Assembly: GCA_027563935.2 (NCBI GenBank)
Contig: CM050450.1
Span: 29,561,439 to 29,625,438 of the forward strand
DNA: 64,000 nt
Direction of reading: 5' to 3'
Source: Costus lasius
Lineage: Eukaryota; Streptophyta; Magnoliopsida; Zingiberales; Costaceae
Both the position numbers and the translations under genes were made by a program. The stretch's first letter is position 1. Every line of letters begins with the position of its first letter. Shown in pieces: positions 47,031 to 60,138 of this stretch. The notes under the pieces are model-generated. The model saw nothing but the letters and a program-made list of their open reading frames with translations, made no database searches and had not been told where the DNA came from.

Positions 47031-48161
47031 TGATAGCTTTACCGCAAGTGCATTGTTTCTACTGCGTAGTAAAAATATCAATCCACAGGGACTAAGTGTC
47101 AAGCACCAACTTATCATGCAATCGTTAGCTAGACAATTTGAGATGGATTTTAAAAACAAGAGTAAAAGAAAATAAACTAGCAAAATAGTTTCATAGTTTA
47201 GACGACAACAAGAGTAGAGTTGCAAATTTGAGAGAAATCAGGACATCTGGTTTCACCACACTGACTAAACATGATCAAATGAAAGATGAATTAAGCACAT
47301 TTTCTAAAATTATTAAAGTTGATTTTTCATATTGTACAGGTTGTTCCTTTTCAACACAACTCAGTGTCTACTTTAAGCTAATCTCATACTCTCATGGCCT
47401 ATTGTTTAAAGTAGACCCAATGAACTATATGAAAAATTGATGAAAACCCTCGAATGAACTTGACCTACTTTCGTGATCAAGTTCACCAGTCCAATCTAGA
47501 TAGATCGGAAGTCATGATTCACCTTTCAGTTCTTCTCATGACATTTTAGAAATGTTAAAAGTATAGCCAAGACAATAACATCCAAGAAAACAACCTAGAT
47601 TGGATACATCGTGAATATCATAAAATCTCTTATAAAATACATCCAAACAAAAGGGAAACTATAGATCTATGAAAGGAGAGCACATATCCCAAACTTCCGC
47701 ACAAAGACGGTGAAGAAATTAGATCGAATCAGCCCCAGGTCATAGCTTTTGCCTGCCTTTCGCCCTAGCGATCGCCAAGCCAATTTATGAACCCTGAAAC
47801 CTTCCAAAAATTCTCTTTTTATACCTACATCTCTTCTCCATCAAGTTAGAAAGGTTCCCCTAAAGTTTTACCAAATTTTACCTTGAAAATCATCCAATCA
47901 TGTTTTTCGCAAAGAGCTCCATTTCGCCCCAAATTAGACATGTCGTTTAGTAGCAACATATGGAATCTTCTCATAATTTTGAATCTCCCAAAAATCTTTA
48001 AAAAAAGGGGAAATATTTCCTACATTTTAGCAAAGATAAAAAATAGTGAAGATTCTGAATAATATAAGGAGAGTGATCCAAAATACATCAAAAACCAAGG
48101 GATTAAGTCACAAAAATGTATATGAAATAGACTCAAAATCTAATGTAAATGTGAGACATCA
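47031..48161 (-). repeat. 5' LTR of Athila element B (1131 bp)
   Basis: On the minus strand it starts TGATGTCTCACATTTAC at 48161 and ends GCGGTAAAGCTATCA at 47031. It is shorter than the other Athila LTRs and I do not see a palindrome cluster in it. The flanking bases at the start are ATGAG; the other side is lost. Confidence 0.8.
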
Positions 48162-48404
48162 ATGAGCATGAGTGGGTAGAGGGCACAAGAGGGAGAGAGG
48201 GTGACTTTAGGGTTCATGAATGTGAGATCTAACTTTTTGCCCAATTTGGGCAAAAAGCAAATAAGTGATTTTTCCTTCTAACTTTCCTCTCACTTTCCCT
48301 CCTTTATTTTCCATCCTTCCTACTAAACACATCTAAAGAACTTTCCTTCCATTCCCTCCTCTTTTCCTTCCTACTAATATTATTTAAATTTGTATGGAAC
48401 TATC
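48162..48404. other. Short non-coding stretch before a decayed copia
   Basis: Begins ATGAGCATGAG and continues with CT/TTCC-rich sequence. No gene or repeat recognised. Confidence 0.5.
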
Positions 48405-50510
48405 TCTTTGTTTGGTTTTGTAGAAAATGTCATGGATCAATGTTTATACCATAAAGTTAGTGAGAGAAAAGTTTATTTTCTTATTTTATATGTAGATGAT
48501 GAGTTGCATTTACCTCATATTTTTTCCTATTTTATATGATATTTTAGGCTTAATTGTATGATTTTATACCAATTTTTCATGTTTTTATCTTCTTTGGTAT
48601 GAAATCTTCACTTTTCTTGGTTTTGTGAAAATGCAGATAAAATCACACAAAAATAATGAATTTTATGAGTTTTGAGGCCATAGCATGATTCATAAGGAAA
48701 AGACGAGGCCGTACATCAAATTTGGAGCAAAACGAAGGTCAAATGCAACATTCACGATCACAGTTATGAGTCCTTCACGGGCCGTGAATGTCGCGTGCTT
48801 CAGGGAGCGTTTCTATGCCTAAGTTATTTTCTTCACAAAAACTTTCATGGTCATGGCTGTGAATCATTCATGGCCCGTGAATGCCTCGATGCTAAGTCAT
48901 TTTCTTCACAGCAACTTTCACGGCCGCAACCCTGAATGACTCACGGGCTATGAGTACTTCCGCCCAACTCAGGTTTTCACTCGATTTGGCCTCGAATCGA
49001 GTCAAAACTTAGCCAAATTTTACAGAAACCTTTCATAGAGGGGTTCTAAACTGATTAAAGTATAAAAAGAAAGATTTTTGGAGGGTTAAGAGAGCTTTTA
49101 CAGACAAACACGAATATAGGTAGCGGCTAGGGCGAAAACTGAATTCTAGGCAAAAGTCTAAAAGGAAGATCACGCAAAGGAAGATTTTGACGCTCCATCT
49201 TCATATCCAGATGGAGGATAAGGGTTTCCAATTACTTTCCTAGTGTCTTCTTGTAACTTTACTAAGTTTTCATGCCAATTTCATCAATATACATGTCATT
49301 TGCTATGAACATGAACGCTTAAACCTTTTTTCGGGATTAGGGGTGTAGCCCATTAACGATTTATGGATTAAACTTATTATTTTATATCTTTGTCGTGAAT
49401 TTATAGAGTTTATTTCATCAGAATTGTGTTTATTTAATAAATTTACTCTGGCCAAGTAATTGTACATGTTAGACGTCGCGAGAATGACTAAGAGGTGAAT
49501 CACGATGTCAGATCTATTCTTTTCAAACATATGAATCCAATCACGAGAGTAGTTTGGATTTGTTTGAAGGATTTTTTATGATTTATCACCGAACCTAAAG
49601 GGCCTAATTACAATAACTGTCACGAAAGTAGGGAGTTGTCGTGATTAGGTACCGAATTACGCTTCAAGAGAAAGTAATCTGTACACTAGAATAAATCCCT
49701 TTCAACACTTTAATTTTCTATTCAAAGATTCATTTTTACTAAATTCATATTTGTCAATGTGGTGAAACCCCGAGTCATGACTTTCTCCATATCGATTTTT
49801 ACCCAAATGCTTGCTTTTGTTTTATCCTACTAGAAGCTTCAAAACAAAATCACACTTTAAATCATCTAGATATAAATAAATCGTCTAATTGGTACTTGAC
49901 CGCCAGATCCTCGTTGGGAATGCTAACTTATTTATTACTTCGATAAAGCCGTGCACTTGCGGTGGCATCAATAGATGACATTTTACTTGCCACTAGTGAT
50001 AGGGAAATATTATATGAGGTGAAATAATTTCTTTCTAAGAATTTAGACATAAAAGATATGGGTGATGCTTCTTATATCAAATTTGCCATTAAGATTCATA
50101 GAGATAAATCTCAATACATTTTGAGACTATCACAAGAAACCTATATCAATAAAGTCTTAGGAAGATTTGAGATGAAAGATTATCTACCAAGTGCAGCACC
50201 TATTATGAAGGGTGATAGATTCAATTGGAATCAATGCCCAAAAAATGAGTTTGAAAAGGAACAAATGTAAAATACTCCATATACTTTTGTTGTAGGAAGC
50301 CATATGTATGCTCAAGTTTGTATTAGACCTAACATTGCATTTATTATAGGAATGTTAGGAATATATCAGAATAATCTAGATACAAAGTATTCGAAGCAAA
50401 CTTTGGTTTTTTACTTCTACTGTAGAAGTTGAGTTTGTTTCTACTTTGAGGCAACCCCACATGGTGTATGGTTGAAGAGTTTCATACATGGTCTTAGAAT
50501 TATTGTATCT
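48405..50510 (+). pseudogene. Decayed copia RT-RNase H fragment, split by a solo Athila LTR
   Basis: Left part 48405-48496 encodes GFVENVMDQCLYHKVSERKVYFLILYVD. The right part from 49971 continues with DILLATSDREILYEVK, FLSKNLDIKDMG, IHRDKSQYILRLSQETYINKVLGRF, MKGDRFNWNQCPKNEFEKEQM, an NTPY-like and a YAQVCIRPNIAF segment, and decayed RNase H up to about 50510. This is the copia RT palm and thumb through to RNase H. Several stops and shifts are present. It is a different copia lineage from Angela, judging by the PIVKGD/NQCPKN-type sequence. Confidence 0.8.
48497..49970 (+). mobile_element. Solo Athila LTR (1474 bp) with TSD GTAGA/ATAGA
   Basis: Starts TGATGAGTTGC and ends CGGTGGCATCA. The flanks are GTAGA (48492-48496) and ATAGA (49971-49975), a 5-bp duplication with one mismatch. 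Skipping the LTR restores the copia YVDD region, which confirms both ends. A TTCACGGGCCGTGAA palindrome (48774-48788) and relatives up to 48960 start about 277 bp from the LTR start. The end has the usual CCGTGCACTTGCGG tract. Confidence 0.9.
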
Positions 50511-52847
50511 TTATCTTGTTAATGAATAAAAATGTAATGAAAAAAATAAAAGAAAAATAGAGGAGCTTTATCGATTTCAATTTAAAAGGAAATTAAAAAA
50601 GCATAAGTTAAAATAATTCTACATATTAGTGATACTCATTCTCTCTCTCATATAGAGAGATGATGACTTGTGTAGTAATGTTTGTGTTATTTGGCTTGGT
50701 ATTTGAACAAAAAGAAAATTCCTACATAATAGAAATGTTTGATGTGATTGCCATTGACTAAGTCTTTAACGAAAAAAAATTCTAAACAAAACATTATTTC
50801 TTGTTGATGGAAACTTATAATAAAAAAAATAAGAAAACAAATATTCAAACATAATTAGACATATCATATGTAATTGCTATTGACTTGCCACTCTAGTCTT
50901 TATAGAGTAAAATATAAAAAAAAAATCCTAAATAATTAGTCATGTCAGACTACTTTGTCTCTAAGGAGAAAATTATAAAAAAGAAAAAATGGGTTGAGGA
51001 TAAAAAGAAAATTATTCATACATAATTAGTCATATCATATGAAGAGGACTGTATTCGAATCTAGCAACTTTCTGAATAAAAAAATAATAATAATTGTTTC
51101 ATTATGATTCATGTGTGGAACGGACAAGTATTTACAGATAAATGGGTTGTCTAGTGCGATCATTTAATTTCTGTCTGAATTTTCTTGCTAATCTTGCACC
51201 ATTGCATGGTATTTCTTTGTCTAGCATAAGTTTCCATGGTATTCCTTTCCGTGTTGTCTAGGGAAGAATTTGGGTCCACTTCATGACTCATTCATTTTAG
51301 TGATCCTTGATTCATTAAATTGCGGTATCCTTGATTTCCTTCACCAAAATCTTCATAGGACAACTTTCTCTTCCCTTCTTTGGATATGCCTCCATTGATA
51401 GCTTATTTGAAGTGACTTTTTATCATCGAGTCTTCTCTTGTATCTTGTTGGAAGGGAGTAGAAGTGATCTGACTTCTTTGGATCTAGCTTTGCATGAAGA
51501 GTGAGCTAGCTTTGCACCTCCTAAGGGACTCTTTATAATGCTAAATATAAAAAATGCATGCTATGCTATTAGCCCTACTGTCACGAGTAATTTTTCATTA
51601 TCTAAAAAAAAAACTCTAATGGCCTCTGCACTACAGAGGTGTAGATACCTCAACCCCCTAATCTCCATGTGCAGTACGTGATATCCTCGTCGAAGCTCAA
51701 AGTAACATATTATTATTTGCAATTAATCCTAATCAAGCATGTAATTATTAAGTAGATATAGTAATGAAACAATCTAACCGTAACCCAAGGCGATGATATA
51801 GTCGTTTGTCGTAAGACAAAGAGCTCCAGCCCTTGCACGCGTTTTACTCCGAATTTCCTATCCTAAGATACAACCGGTGCTATTTCTCTTCCCATGCGCT
51901 AGTGATACACTGAAGCCTATCGCAACTGCTTTCAATATCGTACAAAAGAAAATGAGATAGAGAGAGAGCTTGAGGAAGAGTCCAATGCAATATGACTAAG
52001 ATACTACACTACCTCTCCTTATATACAGGAGGCGTACATTCTAAAATTAATAAAACTATTTATATTAATAAATAAGCCTTATTTGCCCACCTCTAAATAG
52101 GGCTAACGGCTAATTGAAACCAGTAAAATAGTTTTAATATTATTTATTAATCGTATTCAAAATAATTATTTTTTGTGGGACTATTAAGGGACTTTTGGTT
52201 TTTCCCTTAAGAAACCCCAATAATCCCCTACAAAAATTCAAAAGTTCATTAAAGTTAATTACTATAAAATAAAAACAATCTCCTACAAAAATTCAAAAGT
52301 TCATTAAAGTTAATTAATATAAAATAAAATACCATTTGATATTTATATCACACAATCAAGAAGAGCAATGCTCAATACTCTTACTACATGGAACTCTATT
52401 GGAAGAGATGAAGTGAACCAGGTCTTAAACTATAACTCTTTTGACCCAGCATTGACGGTGCACACCTGATACAACTAACTGTGATGCGAGGTTACACATT
52501 TTTAGCCATGCACTAGTATCTTGTATTCTTGTGAGTTTGCTAAAAGTGTCCAGTTTTTAGTATGCGGCCGCATATGGAAACTCATATAGAAGAGATCCCC
52601 TAGAAGGAAGTGTGTAGAGTCACTTCTTTGGCTATACCTTTGACTCTTTTTTAGAGTCATAAACTCTTCCTCACTCTACATAGGAGTACTAAAACACCTT
52701 AGGAATGAGGTATTAGAGACTTTAAATATAACTCCAATAAATATAATAGTACTTTTATAATATTTATGTTGTACTCCTTGGCCAGCCAATTAGCTTGTTA
52801 TTACTTATTGAACTTCTTTCTAGGGTCTACTTATCACAGAGGTTGGG
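50511..52847. other. AT-rich intergenic DNA; small tandem duplication
   Basis: No protein family recognised in any frame. A 55-bp unit with CTACAAAAATTCAAAAGTTC is repeated at about 52227 and 52282. A minus-strand TATATAAGGAGAGG near 52013-52026 could be an LTR TATA box, but I could not define LTR ends. Confidence 0.5.
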
Positions 52848-53150
52848 TGATGCAGGAGCATCCAAGTCACCACGCAGGCCAAAATACAACAGGAGGCAGC
52901 CTATCAAATATGGGTACCTAACACCCACCTCTACTTGAACCCTTTTTTGAAACTCAGCATTTTGATAAAGAACTTTGAGTTTGTTTGATTTTAAAATTGT
53001 CTTTACCTTATTTTTCATCGCAAGTAGATTAGGTAGCCTAGGATTTTTATTTTAAAAGTAATATATTTTCCTAGAATATGTAATAGGTTGTTTGTTAGCT
53101 TAGGCGCATGACATGATGTAATCCTATAAGGCACCTTGCTCCCTCAACAT
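52848..53150 (+). repeat. Possible CRM-like LTR start fragment
   Basis: TGATGCAGGAGCATC at 52848 resembles the starts of the CRM LTRs (22828 and 46615) and follows a G-rich CAGAGGTTGGG. The first codons could encode a basic tail (SPRRPKYNRRQP). No other support; the 3' end is undefined. Confidence 0.3.
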
Positions 53151-55281
53151 TTAACCCTCAAACTCAACAACCTCCTCAAATCAACAACTCAAGTCAAGTC
53201 AAGCAACTTCTCAAAGCAATACTTGAGTCGGGTTTGGGTAATATAGGTCAGATACTCATTGCCTGAATCTGAATAAAAATTAATTTATAAATGATAATTT
53301 ATTTGGGTTATCAAGTATATAATGTATAATTTAATACAGTTAATACTCAAGTTGGGTATTTACAAGGTTCAGGTAGTTAACGGGTAGTCAAAATTTTATT
53401 AGGGTTAGGTTCAGATAGAGGTTTTTTTTAAAAAAAAATGGTAGATAATCAAGTATGGATAGTAGGATACTTATTTGGGTTTGGGTAAAGGTTTTTTAAA
53501 AAATAAAACAAAATAGATAATCAGGTATGGATAGTAGAGTATTTATTCGGGTTTGAGTATGAGTAGAGTAACAAAAGTAGGTACCCTACCCGCTACAATT
53601 CCTAAATGTGAGTCATGCATCATAGTAGGTTAGAGCATACCATCTCTTTTACGCCCTTTGTCAATCACTAGGAGTGCCATTAATACCATATAAATAGTTT
53701 GGGCAATGACATATTGGTTATTAAAGCACTTGGTAAGCCTCACATGAAGGATTACCAAGGAATACCATATGCATGTAACTTATTTAATAGATGATTTGAA
53801 GGATTAGCCTAAATTAAAGGTGAACCGCGTGCTAGTGGTATCATTTAGGGGAAGTTTTGCTAAATATATGCATTTAGCATCTACTAATAATTATGTTTGA
53901 GGCTGAAGAATTAACCTCCAATTTTTAGTATAGTGGGCGTAAGCATAAGTAGTGGAATTGGTGGTCAAAGTAAATTGTGATCTCTTATTTCGATAAAATT
54001 CTATATTGGTTAATTGAGGAAGAAAACCTCTTATCATGATCAACAATCAAGCTGTGACATGGTGAATCATTCCACTAGATATCTAGTGGAAACTGCTAAG
54101 GCTCCTCTTCTCAAGGTATTTTTCAATTTTAGTCTTTTCCATTTATTACCGCTTCAACTAAGATGTACCTCTCTGTCTTCTCTAATAGATCCGTTCACTT
54201 TTTGGTGTCTTTATGATCAATGACTAATCCAATTTTCCTAGTTGAATATTGAAGGCATTAATTGGATTGAAATTGTAAAAATTCTTCTATTTCTCTCGTC
54301 GTGGATCATCAGATGATTAGTAATAGAAAGGCGTTTGAAGCTCTATCCAAAGAGTTGATGGAATTAGAAAAATACTTCAAGACATCGATCTGACATCAAG
54401 ACATGTGTGTTGCCCAATCTCTCTCACACACTTGCAAAAGTCAAAGTCATCAATTGATTAAGTTTGTTGGCTTGCACATTGATTTATGCAATAGGTTTGA
54501 CTTAATCTTGTGAACAAGTCATTGACTTGCTTATGTTGTACGGATAGGCGATTCAGTGCACTATATGGACAGCATTGCACCATGCATTTGAACAGAAAAG
54601 ATTTTAAGGACGATTCATTAATACATCTAAAACTTTCCTTCATCAAATATATATACTATTTGTTGTCATAAAAAATAAAAGAATATAGCAATTAGTTCTC
54701 ATCCTCAACAACTCTTTGACCAATCTAACCATCTGGGGGTTATTCATTTATCCTTGGATAAGTTGTAGGTATACAAAATTCAATCCCCACTTGTATGACT
54801 TGATCTAGAACCTGAGAAAGTGCTAAGGGTATGTATGACTTCAGGTCAGGATTAGGCTTTCATGTCTAGATTTAGGGTGGTATTTATTTGTGTAAGTAAA
54901 TCAAGTAATTAGTAACAAGTGGCTAAGTTTAAATGAAGCTAGTTTTGTTGGATGGGGTTAAAGCCTTGCATATGTGGAGAATAAGACTCCAAAATATAGG
55001 TTGAGTTAAGGTCGTACATGTCATCTTTTATTTATCTACAGTAGTTCCCAATAATTGTCAGGCTGAAGCCATCACTCGTTTACTTTTAAGTCGAGTCTCT
55101 TAAAAATTATTAGAGATGAACAAATCTTGTACGACACAGGTGGAAAAATATTATTGATGCGGTAGGAGAGTGATAACGGTAGAAATGAACAACACTCACA
55201 TTCTTCTCATCAAAAGAAATCCGAGAAATCCGGAAGGGGTATTCCAAATATTCCGTTCGTCAGAGCACAAACTTCAGCAGC
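53151..55281. other. AT-rich DNA without recognisable genes; degenerate tandem repeat at about 53400-53570
   Basis: Two imperfect units near 53410 and 53480 share GATAATCA(A/G)GTATGGATAGTAG and end in a GGGTTTGGGTA or GGGTTTGAGTA tract. The remainder has only short, unconserved ORFs and no splice-linked coding pattern that I can see. Confidence 0.5.
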
Positions 55282-55289
55282 TTCCAGAC

Positions 55290-56663
55290 TAGGGTGCGCA
55301 TAATTCAGGATTTATCAAATTTATCAATCGGTAAATCGGTACGGTAAATTCGATATTGATTTTTGGTACAGAAATTTTTATTATTCGGTTTTCAATATCA
55401 GTAACGGTAAAAAATCGATCGGTTCGATAATTTACCGATTTACCGATACATATATATTATTTATTTATTTTATTATTTTAGTTTAGTAATTATGGTTAGT
55501 GTGATGGCAGGATTCGTTTGGACCGGGCCGATGATAAACAAATTGGGCCGCCACCCAATCCACACAGACGAGGCTCAAAACACATCCGATTCAACGAATA
55601 AGATGAAGCCGCGCGACCTCGTCCGCAGCTGGATCGCATCCGAAGCACAGGCGGCTTCGAAGTAGAGCTCGCCTCCCCCAGCGAAACGGAAGATCAGGGG
55701 CTTCGGCGAGATCTTTGGGAGGACACAGCTCCAATGGGTTCAGTGGACCCTGCGAAGCAAGAAGGCATGGGACGCGATCCAAGCAGAGTGAACGGCATCT
55801 TCGGCCGCCTGGAGGAAGACGCAGAAGCACGCAAGGCAGCGGAAGATTTCTCATTTAGCAGAGAAGTCAGAGGAGACGCAGGAGGCGGCTTCGTTTTCAG
55901 GAGATGATTCGGGCGAGATTTGGAAAGGGAGAGGCGGCGGATGACGCAGCCCACGCAAGTACCCTCTTCCCTTTAAAACCAAAGGAGCGAGATCTGAGAG
56001 AGGACTCAGAGATGAGAGTCTGAGGAGGTCTGCGAGCAAGAGATTAGAGGAGAGCGGCAACTTTCCCTGTTCTTCTTCTCCAGCGAATAAAGAGGAATTT
56101 TTCCTTCCTGGAATCCGGCGAACTTTCCCTATTCTTCTTCCCCGGCAACAACTCCCCTTCTCCTTCTGTCCACCATCGTCGACGATAGTCCAGGCGGCGG
56201 CGCTTCTGACTACAGCAACAAGGGCTGAGGGGAGGAGGAGCTTCCCCTGCCGCACGCCAAACTCCCTCCACCTCCTTCTCCGACGACAGCAACAGACACC
56301 GGCGCCTGTGTAGAGATGACAACGCGTGAAGAACTGAACGCACTAAGGCGTTCGATTCGAGACGGAGGCAGCGAATGAATCGATTTTTACTCAGTCAAAA
56401 TCGATTTTGTTTTAAAGAAATAGAAATGGCACGATGTGATTTTGGTTTTAGGGCGTACAATCCAAGGTAGCCTTTATAAATAATTAAGATAAAAATTAAT
56501 AAAATAGTAAAATCACCGATCGGTAAATCGGTAATTTACCGATTGGTAAATTTCTTATTCAGTTCAGGATCGGTTTTTAACATTTTGGTATTCTGCAATT
56601 CGGTTTTTGGTAATTCGGTATTCGGTATTCGGTAATTCGGTTTTTACCAAATACTCACCCCTA
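55290..56663. mobile_element. Non-autonomous hAT-like DNA transposon (1374 bp), 8-bp TSD TTCCAGAC
   Basis: The perfect direct repeat TTCCAGAC is at 55282-55289 and 56664-56671. The inner ends are TAGGGTGCGCA (left) and, reading inward from the right, TAGGGGTGAGTA. The 8-bp duplication and the TAGGGGTG end are typical of hAT. Subterminal regions are full of CGGTAAAT/ATTTACCG motifs. The interior (about 55500-56460) is GC-rich, unlike its neighbours, and contains no transposase. Confidence 0.85.
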
Positions 56664-56671
56664 TTCCAGAC

Positions 56672-58287
56672 ACTGAAGGTCGTGCCGCGGACCAGCGCTT
56701 GTTCGTGCTGAGGGTGCACTGGCGCACCCATCACAGTGGGTGGTAGCTGCAAGCACAGCAGGTGAAGGTTGAAATTGCATTTGCTGCAGCGGTAGCGGGG
56801 ACCGGATCCTGAGGATCTATAGCTGTTGCAGGTGAGGAGGTTGGATTTGGGGTGGTGTGGGGCTGCTGGCCACCCGCTTTTGCGGGTGCGGCCAGCGAAA
56901 ATAGCAAAAAATCAATTGTTTGGGGCTGATTCACTGGCCGCAACCCCCAAAAAATTGCTGGCCCGCAGAAACAGCTCAATTGATGAGTCTAGTAGAATCA
57001 GAGAGAGAAAAAATCAAGATGTCCCTGTTCCCTCGCACAAACGTTCCTCTCCTCAGGCAGCACTCTCAGCTTGAACGCCGGTGAACCAACGCCGCCGCCA
57101 AACTCTCCTTCCACCGTCGTCGAGATCCTCGCTAAGAACTTCCACTGTCGTTCAACTCCTACCAGTGTCGACCCTTTCGTCAGTTCTAGCCAGTGCCCCT
57201 TCTGCCGCCAGTTCTAGCCAACTCCAGCCAGCTCTTCATCCTCATCTCCTACCGAGCTCCCCCCCCCCCTTCTATCGATTCCTATGATGGCTCCAACGGC
57301 GGTGGCCAGTTGGTTGGAGGAAGGCAAGCCGGTGGAGTTCGAGAGCTGACGCTCCCAGCTCGACAGCTCCTTGTCGGAGCTCTAGCAGCTCCAACCAGCG
57401 CTAGCGAGATCCCCAATCCTTCACCCGAGATCCACCTCTAGCCATTGCTAGCAACCTCTAGCCAGCAATTGTGATACCCATGCTTTAATTTCATTATGAA
57501 GATCATCAATTTTGTGATTGAATCCTATTCTCGTGTAAACCTCAAACAATTGGTGTCATGATGCATACAATGCATACCTAATAATAAAGAGAGTTATTTT
57601 GTGTGTAGATGAAATCATAGTGAAATGTTGTAGTTAAGTGTGATATTCATGTTTCATCTTACAGTGGCTATGTAGCTATAACTAAATATTCACACTAGGA
57701 ATCATATGGAAAAATGGTAAAAGAAAGGGGCAAAAATGTAATTTAACCATGTAGAGCATAAATGATAATTGACTAGGGAGCTTGTTACTATGTGGTGAAG
57801 GAATACATGCGTTGCTTAAATGAAAGGGAGTGAAAAGCCACTTCATACTTGCTTCATGAAAAGAGAAACAAGGTGATGACACCTCATGCTTGCATGAGAA
57901 TGGGGTTCACCAAGTGTTGACACCTCATGCAAGAGGATTCATATGGGAGAAAATGAGAGAAATTAGGGGAAAATGATGTGTTTTTTTCACTAGCAAATTC
58001 ATTTGGCTTGAGGGAGAGAAGAGTTGAGGTGTTCAACTCCGGCTCCAACGGCCCTCCTACCGGTTCCAACTCCGGCTCCAGGTTTACCCCAGCTCCAACA
58101 GCCCTCATCCAGCTCCATCTCCTTTCAACGCTCGAGCTTTAGATCAGCGCCGAAGCCAGCCATCTCCTATCGTCGTCATCATCCAGGCGGTCGTCCAGCC
58201 ATCATCCAGCCAGTAGATCAGTGCCGTCGTCCAGTCGGTAGATCAGCGTCGTTGTCTAGCCATCTCCTACTGCCTTGTCCAACCGGT
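56672..58287. other. Unassigned sequence, partly GC-rich and Pro/Ser-coding by composition
   Basis: The pre-insertion site of the hAT element lies at its left edge. 57060-57440 and 58020-58287 are rich in CCAGC/GCTCC and CGCCG, giving low-complexity Ser/Pro ORFs on the + strand with no recognisable domain. 57470-58010 is AT-rich. These could be a gene-leader-like remnant or the spacer of a gypsy element (compare 40000-40600). I cannot decide. Confidence 0.45.
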
Positions 58288-60114
58288 TGATGACACAAAA
58301 ATTCATAGTGTATTTGTGTCATTTGATAGGTCTTTTGTGTCATATTCACACTTCTTTGCTTATTTTCATACCTTATTTATCAAATATTGCAGAATCTACA
58401 CTTTTTCTGAATTTTTTATCATTTTCAAGAAAAAAGACATTATTTTAAGGCGTTTTCAAGCAATCCAAATGCATAGACAAATTCAAATTCCCATCATCAA
58501 GAGAAGATTACCTATCAAATTTTACGCAAGTCGGAGCTTCAGACCAAATTACGGCATGGCTGTAATAGATATTACGGTATCATGGTTTTACTGAACCTAC
58601 AGAATAAACTATGGCATTGTCGTAATCTGTTTGTTCTACCGTAATTTCGGCCAATTTTTATATAGAAAGAATTGCATAAATTATGGCACTGCCGTAACGA
58701 CTATTACGGTACTGTAATTTGGGGTGAATTCTTTCCAGAAGATTTTGCGCGATCACGGTGCTGCCGTTGTTGTTTTTACGGCACGTGTTTATTCCAGAAT
58801 TTTGACCAGAACACATTACGGCACAACCATAATGGAAATTACGGCCATAATTATATCCGAGGCAGCCGATTTTCCTGGTCTTATTGAAGCCTGATTTTGT
58901 GCGGATGATTTAGACCACCAATTCGAGATCCGTAAAAAGGGGAGTAGTCGCAGAACTAAGGGGGATCAGCGCACCAAAAGCCCTAATTTTGATCAGCATT
59001 TCAGGGAGAAATCGCCATCTTCACTACCGCCCTAGGTTTTGCCACCGGAAAGCGTACAGAACATCTTCAGCCATGAAATTTGAAGAGAAGCTACGCTTGA
59101 GGTAGGAGAACATACACCAGAAGTTTCAGAGTGAAAGAAGACCGATCGAAGGAGAAATCAATGAAAGAGGCACCGCCGGCACTGTTCACGCGAGAAATCA
59201 TAGGCTGTAGTTTCGATTACAACCCTATGTTTAGTAAAATTTCCCTTCTTTTTGATTTTCGATCGTTCTAAACTATGGCATATTGTAATTTCTTCATCAT
59301 GCTAGCTTAAACACTTTTTAGGATAGGGGATGTAATCCCTTTAATTTTATAATGACTAGATGATCTTTATTTCATCACTATGCTCTTGTTATGATAATTC
59401 TACTTATGTGACGATTGTCTTTAATCTTTTCTAGATTCTTATTGTCAACATGTATTGGAGTTTTTACGATATGGACCGAAAGGTGACTTACAAAAACTTG
59501 GAACCCTATAATCATGATTTAGGAACTCATCGTAAGAGTGTTCTTATTTCTAAATTTTAGAAGTTTATTGACTTTGTTGATAACTTGACCTAGAAGACAT
59601 TAATGAGTTAAACATAAAGATATTGTAAGAAATTAAGTATCGGATTGTTGGAGAACCCTAAGTAGAACCTGTGAATCTAAAGTATGAAAGTATTTAGTTT
59701 TCACTTAAGATGATTGACATAAAGATTCGATGCATGAAAGTGATCTTAAATCTTCTTGTCGATGATTTACTTATCTTTAGCATTAAACAAATCTTGTGCG
59801 AAAGTGAGGATTTGTTCTTTGTAAACTGTCTACGCGAAAGTGAGATGATTTCTTTATTAAGTAAATTATATCTTTATCATATTAAGAGTAAACTAACAAT
59901 CATTTAATTATATCTAGTTGTTGAAATTAAGTTGGATGAAACCTTAGTCCCAGCTTTTCTCTCTGATATTCCGTGTGATTTCCATTTGCTGCTTACATCG
60001 TATTCGATTGCCTAGCTAATAAGAAATTAATTCTTTGGTACTTAACAAACGAGGGCTCTGTGATTCGGTATCTTTTTATTACTTCGAAGTATCCGTGCAC
60101 TTGCGGACACAACA
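58288..60114 (+). repeat. 5' LTR of Athila element D (1827 bp)
   Basis: Starts TGATGACACAAAAATTC and ends TTGCGGACACAACA before a primer site and gag, which fixes it as a 5' LTR. ATTACGGC/GCCGTAAT-type near-palindromes (58548-58566, 58679-58697, 58813-58834) start about 260 bp from its beginning. Segments of this LTR recur at 61299-61525 and 61788-61872. Confidence 0.85.
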
Positions 60115-60120
60115 AGTTTT

Positions 60121-60138
60121 AGGTGCCATTACCGGGGA
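60121..60138 (+). promoter_or_regulatory. Primer binding site (Asp tRNA type, diverged), Athila D
   Basis: AGGTGCCATTACCGGGGA differs at four positions from the perfect Asp-tRNA complement and lies 6 bases after the LTR end. Confidence 0.75.

Noticed and set aside
52000..52030. Promoter of a host gene (minus-strand TATATAAGGAGAGG)
   Set aside because: No ORF or splice pattern follows on the minus strand; it may belong to an unrecognised LTR.
53400..53570. GGGTTT-rich tract as interstitial telomere repeat
   Set aside because: Only isolated GGGTTTGGGTA segments occur within a longer degenerate unit; there is no TTTAGGG array.
55591..56343. Minus-strand GC-rich ORFs as a functional host gene
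   Set aside because: They lie wholly between the ends of a hAT-like element, overlap one another in several frames and show no recognisable domain. Capture is possible but a working gene is not supported.
57060..57440. Ser/Pro-rich + strand ORFs as a cell-wall protein gene
   Set aside because: Low-complexity CCAGC/GCTCC sequence open in several frames, no signal peptide and no repeat of an extensin type.
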